From contig JAFQIF010000138.1 in assembly GCA_017397695.1 (NCBI GenBank), forward strand, positions 1 through 6,495: a stretch of DNA of 6,495 nt, given 5' to 3'. The notes beneath the pieces were generated by a model, which was not told the DNA's origin, ran no database searches, and saw only the letters and a program-made list of their open reading frames with translations. The stretch comes from Clostridia bacterium (GTDB taxonomy: Bacteria; Bacillota_A; Clostridia; Christensenellales; Aristaeellaceae). Each line of letters begins with the position of its first letter. The stretch's first letter is position 1. A program made the position numbers and the translations under genes. Positions 1 to 6,214 of the stretch are shown here, piece by piece.

Positions 1-480
1 CAGAAAGCGTTCCGCGAAGCGTATAGCCGGATGCTGGGCGGGAGGAAAACCGTGGTTGCGGACTGCGAGGAAATGCGAGTTATGCTGGCTGATTGCAGCG
101 AACTGGATGAGCAGATTCGTGTACTGACTGAGGAGATAGAAGTGGTCGCCAATCTGGTCAGGCGCTGCGTGCAGGAAAATGCCTCCGCCGCGCTGGCGCG
201 TGATGAGTATGCGCGTAAGTACAACGGACTCGTCGCCCGGTATGAGCAGGCGATGGAGAGGGTGAAGGCTCTGCAGGAGGAGAAGAGTAGGCGTCAGGCG
301 CGGGACCGGGAACTGCGGGTGTTTATTGATCTGCTTCAAACGGCGCCGCTGATTCTGGACGAATGGGATGCGCAACTGTGGAACATGCTGCTGGAAAAGG
401 CGACGGTTTGCAGGGATGGGAGAATTGAGTTTGAATTTAAGAATGGGATGATTGAGGTTGTTCAGATTGAGGAAAAATGA
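1..480 (+). CDS. Large serine recombinase, C-terminal fragment (5' end outside window)
   Basis: The reading frame is open from base 1 (first codons read QKAFREAY) and ends at TGA 478-480, so only the last 159 residues are visible and the ATG at 31 is internal. The segment matches the C-terminal region of clostridial large serine recombinases: a long charged coiled coil (about residues 35-110 of the fragment, with the pattern EYARKYNGLVARYEQA), then a conserved tail with LWNMLLEKATV, a DGRIEFEFKNG strand and the stop. The catalytic resolvase domain and the zinc-ribbon part lie to the left of the window. Such enzymes integrate and excise phages, conjugative elements and transposons by site-specific recombination in the cytoplasm, and their genes usually sit at an element end. 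This gene therefore probably marks the right side of a mobile element. Family assignment is from recognised sequence pattern; activity cannot be judged without the catalytic domain. Confidence 0.85.
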   Translation, partial: QKAFREAYSRMLGGRKTVVADCEEMRVMLADCSELDEQIRVLTEEIEVVANLVRRCVQENASAALARDEYARKYNGLVARYEQAMERVKALQEEKSRRQARDRELRVFIDLLQTAPLILDEWDAQLWNMLLEKATVCRDGRIEFEFKNGMIEVVQIEEK

Positions 481-495
481 ATAGGATGTAGATAG

Positions 496-540
496 AACCC
501 CGGCATTTTCGGAGTGGTGAGCTCTGGAAATGCCGGGGTT
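496..540 (+). terminator. Strong hairpin after the recombinase gene, probable terminator
   Basis: Arms 496-514 and 522-540 form a continuous 19-bp stem closed by a 7-nt loop (515-521). The outer 13 bp (496-508 with 528-540) are perfect. The inner part contains two G-U pairs (509 with 527, 511 with 525). These pair only in RNA copied from this strand; the other strand would have A-C mismatches. That orientation and the position 15 nt after the recombinase stop support a plus-strand transcription terminator. The following bases (TTAATCTATG) are a poor U tract, so termination may be weak or the hairpin may instead protect the 3' end. Confidence 0.6.
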
Positions 541-649
541 AATCTATGAAAACGGTATTGAAATTGACAGCTGGGGCCAGAGGAAATAAGGATCTTTGTA
601 CCATCTTAATGTCAGGACACGTATGCTCACGCCATTTTAGCAGCATCTA

Positions 650-658
650 TGCGATAAT
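650..658 (+). promoter_or_regulatory. Possible extended -10 promoter for ktrB
   Basis: The sequence TGCGATAAT at 650-658 is an extended -10 element: TG at 650-651, one spacer base, then a hexamer with 5 of 6 matches to TATAAT. No good -35 box lies 16-18 bp upstream. Transcription would begin near 665 and give a leader of about 30 nt with the ribosome site AAGGA at 681-685. This is the best promoter candidate in front of ktrB, found by eye only. Confidence 0.35.
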
Positions 659-695
659 AAAGCTGTAATCAAAGACTTACAAGGATGGGTTTGGC

Positions 696-2045
696 ATGAA
701 GAGACTGTTTGAAAGAATCCGTCTGAATTCCTTCCAGATAATTATACTGGGTTTCTCGGCGGTGATTCTGATCGGCGCGTTGCTGCTGATACTACCGATT
801 GCAAAAAACGGGCGCGGACACGCAGATTTTATGGAGGCGCTGTTTACTTCCACATCCGCCGTGTGCGTCACCGGGCTGGTGGTACAGGATACCGCAACCT
901 ATTGGTCAAGGTTTGGCCAAACGGTCATTTTGTGTCTGATTCAGATCGGCGGCATGGGCGTGGTGACTGCAGCAGTGGCCTTTGCTATGGTTTCCGGCAA
1001 GAAGATTGGCCTGATGCAGCGCAGCACCCTTCAGGAGGCGATTTCTGCTCATCATATAGGCGGCGTCGTCAAGCTGACAGGCTTCATTATAAAAGCCACG
1101 CTCCGAATTGAATTGATCGGAGCGGTCCTGCTTGGAATTTGTTTCATCAGAGATATGGGTTTTTTCGACGGGATGAGGTACGGAATTTTTCACTCTGTCT
1201 CCGCCTTCTGCAATGCCGGTTTTGACCTGATGGGTGTGAACGCTCAGTATTCCTCGCTGACCAGTTATGCACGGCATCCGTTGGTCAACCTGATCATTAT
1301 GGCGCTGATCATTACCGGCGGCATTGGTTTTTTGACATGGGAGGATATTACGACCAACCGGCATAACCTGCATGCCTACCGGATGCAGAGCAAGGTAATT
1401 CTCTCTACAACCTTTATCTTGATCCTTCTGCCTGCTCTGTTTTTTTACTTTTGCGAGTTTTCAAGGGCTGAATGGGCTCATCTGCCATTGGGCGAACGTG
1501 CATTGGCGGCGCTTTTTCAGTCCGTCACCCCCAGAACGGCTGGGTTCAACACTGTGAACCTGGCTGAGTTCAGTGAGACGTCCCAGTTTCTGATAATCAT
1601 CCTCATGCTTGTCGGCGGTTCGCCGGGCTCTACTGCCGGCGGCATGAAGACCACGACGCTGGCAGTTCTGTTCCTTTCCGCGCTGGCGGTATGCAGACGA
1701 CGCGAAATCACTCGTTGCTTCGGCCGCCGCATAGAAGCGGATACCGTACGCAGCGCTGCGACCATACTGATGCTTTACCTCATGCTGTTTCTTACGGGGG
1801 GCATGATCATCAGCTGGGTTGAAGGGCTGCCGCTGCTCACCTGCCTGTTTGAAGCAGCGTCAGCCATCGGAACGGTGGGCCTGACGCTAGGCATTACGCC
1901 AACTCTGGGATATGTTTCCCGCATCGTTCTGATCGTCCTGATGTTCATGGGCCGGGTAGGCGGGCTCACGCTGATTTTCGCAGCCGCGTCCGGCACCAGA
2001 CCGTATGCCGCAAAGCTGCCCAAAGAGAAAATAACCGTTGGATAA
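696..2045 (+). CDS. ktrB: KtrB/TrkH-family potassium channel subunit
   Basis: This 449-residue integral membrane protein is the ion-conducting subunit of a Ktr-type K+ uptake system. Four membrane-pore-membrane repeats are visible. Their filter loops are VTGL (58-61), NAGF (173-176), TAGF (281-284) and TVGL (393-396), so each keeps the filter glycine. The segment GGSPGSTAGGMKTT (307-320) matches the glycine-rich intramembrane gating loop with its conserved lysine, and MGRVGGLT (418-425) is a family signature near the C terminus. The length fits KtrB (about 450) better than TrkH (about 480), and the next gene encodes a single-RCK partner, which also favours Ktr over Trk. AAGGA at 681-685 supports the ATG at 696, though the spacing of 10 nt is a little long. 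The stop codon overlaps the ribosome site of ktrA, so the two are surely co-expressed. In this family transport depends on the RCK ring and often on Na+; ion choice here is inferred from the family. Confidence 0.95.
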   Translation: MKRLFERIRLNSFQIIILGFSAVILIGALLLILPIAKNGRGHADFMEALFTSTSAVCVTGLVVQDTATYWSRFGQTVILCLIQIGGMGVVTAAVAFAMVSGKKIGLMQRSTLQEAISAHHIGGVVKLTGFIIKATLRIELIGAVLLGICFIRDMGFFDGMRYGIFHSVSAFCNAGFDLMGVNAQYSSLTSYARHPLVNLIIMALIITGGIGFLTWEDITTNRHNLHAYRMQSKVILSTTFILILLPALFFYFCEFSRAEWAHLPLGERALAALFQSVTPRTAGFNTVNLAEFSETSQFLIIILMLVGGSPGSTAGGMKTTTLAVLFLSALAVCRRREITRCFGRRIEADTVRSAATILMLYLMLFLTGGMIISWVEGLPLLTCLFEAASAIGTVGLTLGITPTLGYVSRIVLIVLMFMGRVGGLTLIFAAASGTRPYAAKLPKEKITVG

Positions 2046-2057
2046 GGAGAGAAGATC

Positions 2058-2705
2058 ATGAAATCCATTCTGTTAATCGGTCTTGGCCGGTTTGGCCGGC
2101 ATATCGCAATCAAGCTTCATGAACTGCACCATCAGGTGATGGCCATTGATCAGTCAGAGGATCGCGTCAACGCCGTGCTGCCCTATGTGACCAGCGCGCA
2201 GATTGGCGACAGCAAAAACGAGGAATTCATGGCGTCGCTGGGTGTGCGAAACTTTGACGTCTGCATTGTCGCGATTGGCGAGAATTTTCAGAGTTCTCTG
2301 GAAACCACTTCGCTGCTCAAGGAGCTGGGTGCGCAGTTTGTTGTCGCGCGGGCCAACCGGGACGTCCATGCCAAGTTTCTTCTGCGCAACGGTGCGGACG
2401 AGATTGTCTATCCCGAGAAGCAGCTGGCCAATTGGACGGCCATCCGCTACAGCTCGGATCATATTTTTGATTACATTGAACTGGAAGGAGACAAGGCCAT
2501 CGTGGAAGTGGCCGTCCCCCTGCACTGGGTGGGCAAGACGGTCGGTCTGCTGGATATCCGCCGCAGGCACCATATCAATTTGCTGGCGACCAAGCGCAAC
2601 CGGAAGCTGGATATATCCATCGCACCCGAGACCCTGCTCACATCCGAAATGACTCTGCTGGTTCTGGGCAGCCACAGGGACATCCACCGTTGCTTTCACA
2701 TATGA
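2058..2705 (+). CDS. ktrA: KtrA/TrkA-type RCK regulatory subunit
   Basis: This 215-residue cytoplasmic protein is the nucleotide-binding gate of the KtrB channel; in the family an octameric ring opens the pore on ATP binding and closes it with ADP. The RCK_N Rossmann fold covers about residues 1-125: GLGRFG (8-13) is the dinucleotide-binding loop, and D31 at the end of the second strand is the usual ribose-binding acid. E120 in YPE corresponds to a conserved acidic residue implicated in cation binding in KtrA. The RCK_C domain covers about residues 136-210, and in some Firmicutes KtrA proteins it binds cyclic di-AMP, which inhibits uptake. A single RCK pair of this length fits KtrA rather than the double-length TrkA. 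TAAGGAG at 2043-2049 lies 8 nt before the ATG and shares the ktrB stop, which suggests translational coupling. No key residue appears to be missing. Confidence 0.94.
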   Translation: MKSILLIGLGRFGRHIAIKLHELHHQVMAIDQSEDRVNAVLPYVTSAQIGDSKNEEFMASLGVRNFDVCIVAIGENFQSSLETTSLLKELGAQFVVARANRDVHAKFLLRNGADEIVYPEKQLANWTAIRYSSDHIFDYIELEGDKAIVEVAVPLHWVGKTVGLLDIRRRHHINLLATKRNRKLDISIAPETLLTSEMTLLVLGSHRDIHRCFHI

Positions 2706-2738
2706 TGCCGATCACTACAATAAAGGGGAGATGATCCA

Positions 2739-2882
2739 ATGGAAGAAATTACGATTATAATCGCATTGGTCCTTTTGGCAGTCGGCGGATATTATCTGAT
2801 GGGAAGACTTGAATTTTTCGTCAAACCACGCAAAAAAAGCAAAGACAAGCTGGATGATCACGCGCCAAACCGTGGAAAATAA
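2739..2882 (+). CDS. 47-residue single-pass membrane protein, KdpF-like in form
   Basis: A small gene lies in the gap between ktrA and the sensor kinase. It starts at ATG 2739 and stops at TAA 2880-2882. AAAGGGGAG at 2722-2730 is a strong ribosome site 8 nt before the start; the other nearby ATG (2731) opens a frame of only nine codons. The product starts MEEITIIIALVLLAVGGYYL, a single hydrophobic helix at about residues 4-21. A strongly basic stretch with PRKKSKDK follows and ends in a polar tail, predicting an N-out, C-in topology by the positive-inside rule. KdpF, the small stabilising subunit of the Kdp ATPase, has a similar single helix with a GY-L pattern, and this gene sits beside kdpD/kdpE-type genes, but it is longer and basic at the C terminus. 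It may assist KtrB or the kinase. The coding call is good; the function is not established. Confidence 0.75.
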   Translation: MEEITIIIALVLLAVGGYYLMGRLEFFVKPRKKSKDKLDDHAPNRGK

Positions 2883-2901
2883 GCGGAAGAGGTGCTATAA
2901 T
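2873..2901 (+). promoter_or_regulatory. Internal promoter in front of the sensor kinase gene
   Basis: TATAAT at 2896-2901 is a perfect -10 hexamer, preceded by TG at 2893-2894 to make an extended -10. Seventeen bases upstream, TGGAAA at 2873-2878 matches the -35 consensus at 4 of 6 positions. It overlaps the last codons of the small membrane protein gene. Start of transcription near 2908 would leave almost no leader for the ATG at 2916 but a normal leader of about 26 nt for the ATG at 2934. The site could express the two-component genes independently of ktrB and ktrA. No activity evidence beyond sequence match. Confidence 0.55.
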
Positions 2902-2933
2902 ATAGGAATAATATCATGATTGGAGAATGGGCT

Positions 2934-4907
2934 ATGGTGCAAGATGTAAACGGCAGCCGCGAACATATCCTCGTCTGTCTGTCCTCAGCACCATCCAACG
3001 CCAAGATCATACGGACAGCCGCCCGGATGGCGGAGGCATTTCAGGGAAGTCTGACCGCCCTCTATGTGGAGACGCCGGACTTTTCTGCGATGGAATCCGA
3101 AAACAGAAAGCGTCTGGATGCCAATACGCGGCTTGCCAAACAGCTGGGCGCGACCATTGAGACGGTGCAGGGCGACGATGTGCCCTATCAAATTGCAGAG
3201 TTCGCCCGTCTATCCGGCATCACGAAGATCGTTTTGGGCCGCAGCGCCGTCGGAAGAAACCACATATTCCGCAAACCCACGCTGACCGACCGCCTGATTG
3301 CCATCGTGCCCAATGTGGATATTCACATCATTCCGGATGGCGCCGCCAATCGTCCGTACCGACCCAGGCGGGCAAGGAAGAAGCTGCCGCCGTTCAGCGC
3401 TGCAGACGCCATGAGGAGCGCCGCCATTCTGGCGCTGGTTTCACTGGTGAATGTGATTCTGTTCGCGTTGGGTTTTACCGACGCCAACATCATTATGGTT
3501 TATATTCTGGGCGTTCTGGTGACTTCCATTGTTACCACCCATCAGATTTATTCCATCGCATCGGCAGTACTGAGCGTTATTCTGTTCAATTTTATCTTTA
3601 CAGAACCGCGCTTTTCGCTGCATGCTTTTGACGCGGGCTATCCCATCACCTTTGCCGTCATGTTCCTCGCAGCCTATATCACTGGTTCTTTGGCTATCCG
3701 GCTGAAGGAGAACGCCCGGCAGTCCGCGCAGGCAGCCTACCGCACCCGTATTCTTTTTGATACCGACCAGCTGCTCAATCGTGCTGAAAACCGGGACGAA
3801 ATTATTTCTATTCTGGCAGGCCAGCTCATCAAGCTCCTGAACCGCGACGTCGTCATCTATCCGATGGATTCCGGCAGACTCATGGAGCCTGTGCCTTTTC
3901 CGGCAGACGGTCACGAACTGAAGCGGCCTATGATGACTTCCGGCGAGCGGGCCATTGCCGAGTGGGTGGCGCAGAACAACCGCCATGCCGGTGCGACGAC
4001 CGATATGTTTCCCGAATCCGCCAGCCTGTACCTAGCCATTCGCATCAATGAGCGCGTATACGGCGTGGTAGGCATTGCCATGAACGGAGGCAAGCTGGAT
4101 TCCTTTGAAAACAGCGTCCTTTTGTCTATGCTGGGCGAGGGCGCGCTGGCGCTTGAAAATGAAAAAAATGCCCGTGAAAAGGAAGAGGCCGCCATTCTTG
4201 CAAAAAATGAGCAGCTTCGGGCTAATCTGCTGCGTGCCATTTCCCATGATCTGCGCACCCCTTTGACCTCCATCTCCGGCAACGCCAGCATCCTGCTCTC
4301 CGGTGACGAGGCCTTTGACGAATCCACCCGGCGGCAGCTGTACCGGAATATTCACGATGAATCCATGTGGTTGATCAATCTGGTGGAAAATCTGCTGTCC
4401 GTCACCCGGATCGAGGACGGGCGCATGAATCTGAACCCATCAGCCGAACTGATGGAGGAGATCATCGACGAAGCGCTGCGCCATGTCAGCCGCCGCAGTA
4501 TGGAACATCGCATTATCATCAGAAAGACGGATGATTTGATTCTGGTTCATGCTGACGCCAAGTTGATTGTGCAGGTGCTGATCAACCTGATCGATAACGC
4601 CGTCAAGTATACGCCACAGGGATCGGAGATCCTGATTTCCGTTTCGCAGCAGAACGGCATGGCGCTTGTGGCTGTGGCGGATCAGGGACCCGGAATTCCT
4701 GAAGACGCTAAGGAAAAGGTCTTTGAAATGTTCTACACCGGCGCACCCTATGCCGCTGACAGCCGCCGAAGTCTCGGACTGGGCCTGAGCCTGTGCCGCT
4801 CCATCGTCAGCGCGCACGGCGGCACGATCTCAGTGCGTGATAATCTGCCTGTCGGCGCAGTTTTTGAATTCACCCTTCCTCTTGAGGAGGTTTCTTTCCA
4901 TGAATAA
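2934..4907 (+). CDS. Short KdpD-type sensor histidine kinase (USP-DUF4118-GAF-HisKA-HATPase)
   Basis: This membrane sensor kinase presumably senses K+ or turgor and phosphorylates the next gene's product. Residue numbers count from the in-frame ATG at 2916. A universal-stress-protein domain spans about 13-140. DUF4118 with four membrane helices spans about 168-262, a GAF-like region about 280-415, and the coiled linker and HisKA follow with phospho-acceptor H444 in SHDLRTPLTS. The ATPase domain shows N557 (NLIDNAVKYTP), D589 (DQGPGIP) and the glycine-rich SLGLGLSL (619-626). Classical KdpD is about 900 residues; this protein is about 660 and lacks the N-terminal KdpD domain with its Walker motifs. 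I place the start at 2934 because GGAGAA (2922-2927) is well spaced and the local promoter fits; 2916, adding six residues, is possible with TAGGA at 2903-2907. The stop overlaps the regulator gene by 8 nt. The KdpD relationship is strong, while control of a Kdp ATPase is not shown. Confidence 0.93.
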   Translation: MVQDVNGSREHILVCLSSAPSNAKIIRTAARMAEAFQGSLTALYVETPDFSAMESENRKRLDANTRLAKQLGATIETVQGDDVPYQIAEFARLSGITKIVLGRSAVGRNHIFRKPTLTDRLIAIVPNVDIHIIPDGAANRPYRPRRARKKLPPFSAADAMRSAAILALVSLVNVILFALGFTDANIIMVYILGVLVTSIVTTHQIYSIASAVLSVILFNFIFTEPRFSLHAFDAGYPITFAVMFLAAYITGSLAIRLKENARQSAQAAYRTRILFDTDQLLNRAENRDEIISILAGQLIKLLNRDVVIYPMDSGRLMEPVPFPADGHELKRPMMTSGERAIAEWVAQNNRHAGATTDMFPESASLYLAIRINERVYGVVGIAMNGGKLDSFENSVLLSMLGEGALALENEKNAREKEEAAILAKNEQLRANLLRAISHDLRTPLTSISGNASILLSGDEAFDESTRRQLYRNIHDESMWLINLVENLLSVTRIEDGRMNLNPSAELMEEIIDEALRHVSRRSMEHRIIIRKTDDLILVHADAKLIVQVLINLIDNAVKYTPQGSEILISVSQQNGMALVAVADQGPGIPEDAKEKVFEMFYTGAPYAADSRRSLGLGLSLCRSIVSAHGGTISVRDNLPVGAVFEFTLPLEEVSFHE

Positions 4908-5592
4908 GCCCCTGATTTTGGTGATCGAGGATGATAAAGCCGTCCGCACGCTGATCGCCGCTACACTCAAAGCCCACGACTATCGCTATGTGGAGGCCGT
5001 CAACGGCGAGAGCGCAATCCTTGCCGCCACGTCCCACAATCCGGACATCATCCTGCTGGATCTGGGCCTTCCGGATATGGACGGCGTAGAAATCATCTCC
5101 CGCGTGCGCATGTGGTCAAATGTTCCAATTATTGTCATCTCCGCCCGCAGCGAAGATGCAGACAAGATCGGCGCGCTCGACGCCGGGGCGGATGATTATC
5201 TCACAAAGCCCTTCTCTGTGGAAGAACTGCTGGCCCGGCTGCGCGTTACCCAGCGGCGGCTGGCTATCATGAATGTGGACACGGCCTCTTCAGAATTTAT
5301 CAACGGCAGGCTGCGCATAGATTACGCGGCGGGCTGCGCCTACCTTGGCGATGAAGAACTGCATCTGACGCCTATCGAATACAAACTGCTCTGTCTGCTC
5401 GCGCAGAACGCAGGCAAGGTGCTTACCCATACCTTCATCACACAGAAGGTCTGGGGCAGCGCATGGGAGAACAACGTGGCCTCGCTGCGCGTGTTTATGG
5501 CAACGCTGCGCAAGAAGCTGGAATCAGCGCCTGATTCGCCCCAGTATATTCAGACCCACATCGGCGTTGGATACCGTATGATGAAGCTGTGA
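4900..5592 (+). CDS. kdpE: KdpE-type OmpR-family response regulator
   Basis: This 230-residue cytoplasmic DNA-binding regulator is the expected partner of the preceding kinase. The receiver domain (about 4-120) has the acidic cluster E10-D11-D12, the phospho-acceptor D54 in LLDLGLPD, S81 in the switch position and K103 in TKPF. A winged-helix OmpR/PhoB domain covers about 130-228, with HLTPIEYKLLCLLAQNAGKV and the C-terminal GVGYRM hairpin. The frame extends upstream to 4837, but the start at 4900 is chosen because GAGGAGG (4884-4890) lies 9 nt before it and the protein then begins MNKPLILVIEDD, as in KdpE, which is about 225 residues. The start overlaps the kinase stop as ATGAATAA, an arrangement that couples translation. 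In the family KdpE activates kdpFABC; here its targets are unknown and may include the ktr promoter. Confidence 0.94.
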   Translation: MNKPLILVIEDDKAVRTLIAATLKAHDYRYVEAVNGESAILAATSHNPDIILLDLGLPDMDGVEIISRVRMWSNVPIIVISARSEDADKIGALDAGADDYLTKPFSVEELLARLRVTQRRLAIMNVDTASSEFINGRLRIDYAAGCAYLGDEELHLTPIEYKLLCLLAQNAGKVLTHTFITQKVWGSAWENNVASLRVFMATLRKKLESAPDSPQYIQTHIGVGYRMMKL

Positions 5593-5602
5593 GGTGTGCA
5601 GG

Positions 5603-6124
5603 ATGAACGTTCAGGAAAAGATATTTGAAACGCCGTCTGGCACGATTCATTATTGGATCAGCCGCGCGGAAAACAACGGAAAATGGCTCGTATTTCTGCC
5701 GGGATTGACGGCAGATCATCGCCTTTTTGATAAGCAGATGGAATATTTCGCTGGTCGCTGCAATTGTATTGTGTGGGATGCGCCTGGCCACGGAAAATCC
5801 CGTCCGTTCGGGCTGACCTTCTCCATGGATGATATGGCCCGATGGCTGCATGAAATTCTGCTTGAGGAGCAGGCGTATGCACCGGTTCTGATCGGTCAGT
5901 CTTTGGGCGGATACGTCGCTCAGGTTTATATGGAACTGTATCCGGGCGAGACGGCAGGCTTTATTTCCATTGATTCCTGTTCATTGAAGCGGAAATATTA
6001 TACTGGGTGGGAGCTAGGACTTCTCAAGCATACGAAGTGGATGTATATGAGTTTTCCGTGGCGGCTGCTCAGATACTGCGCCCTGTTTGCTCACGGCTCC
6101 TGCATTTTTGCTGAAGCTGCCTAG
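5603..6124 (+). pseudogene. Alpha/beta hydrolase, internally deleted and C-terminally truncated
   Basis: The frame encodes 173 residues of an alpha/beta-hydrolase-fold protein; family members of this type are about 250-270 long. FLPGLTADHRLF (31-42) is the oxyanion-loop region, WDAPGHGKS (58-66) follows, and the nucleophile elbow GQSLGG (98-103) gives S100. After LLRY (155-158) the text jumps to ALFAHGSCIFAEAA and stops. In remembered homologues a segment of roughly 30 residues separates the equivalents of these two stretches, and about 70 more residues carrying the catalytic histidine follow. I infer one in-frame internal deletion near 6077 and loss of the 3' end near 6120. The start at 5603 is chosen because GAGGTG (5591-5596) lies 6 nt before it; a GTG at 5594 is in frame but lies inside that site. 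It follows kdpE by 10 nt, so it was probably the last gene of the operon. The substrate is unknown. Confidence 0.72.
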
Positions 6125-6170
6125 CTGGGCGGATATTTTTCTGCAAACCTGTTCGTGATCTCTCGAAATC

Positions 6171-6214
6171 TGCACCAGTTCCTGGCAAATTGCACCTTTA
6201 AATTTTCCGGTGCA
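6171..6214. repeat. TGCA-centred repeats at 20-bp spacing
   Basis: TGCACC occurs at 6171-6176 and again at 6191-6196, exactly 20 bp apart. A third TGCA (6211-6214) falls on the same 20-bp step, here as part of GGTGCA, which is also the inverse of TGCACC (hairpin 6191-6196 with 6209-6214). Between the first two copies CCAG and CTGG (6175-6178, 6182-6185) form a small dyad. Spaced, helically phased repeats of this kind are typical of transposase or regulator binding sites at element ends, but no element gene is visible. Confidence 0.5.

Noticed and set aside
564..569. Perfect TTGACA as a -35 box for ktrB
   Set aside because: At 16-18 bp downstream only weak hexamers occur (such as TAAGGA), so no matching -10 is found.
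541..695. Cyclic di-AMP (ydaO-type) riboswitch in front of the potassium transporter
   Set aside because: The region is short and I see none of the conserved ydaO elements or a terminator hairpin near the ktrB start.
906..1373. Long minus-strand frame inside ktrB, and similar ones inside ktrA, the kinase and the regulator
   Set aside because: They lie opposite clearly identified genes, have no family resemblance and no convincing ribosome sites, so they are taken as shadows.
4837..4899. Upstream in-frame start giving KdpE 21 extra residues
   Set aside because: It would overlap the end of the kinase by 71 bases, and the extra residues do not resemble a receiver domain. GAGGAGG before 4900 gives the expected N terminus.
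5594..5602. GTG start three codons earlier for the hydrolase
   Set aside because: It lies within the GAGGTG ribosome site that is correctly spaced for the ATG at 5603.
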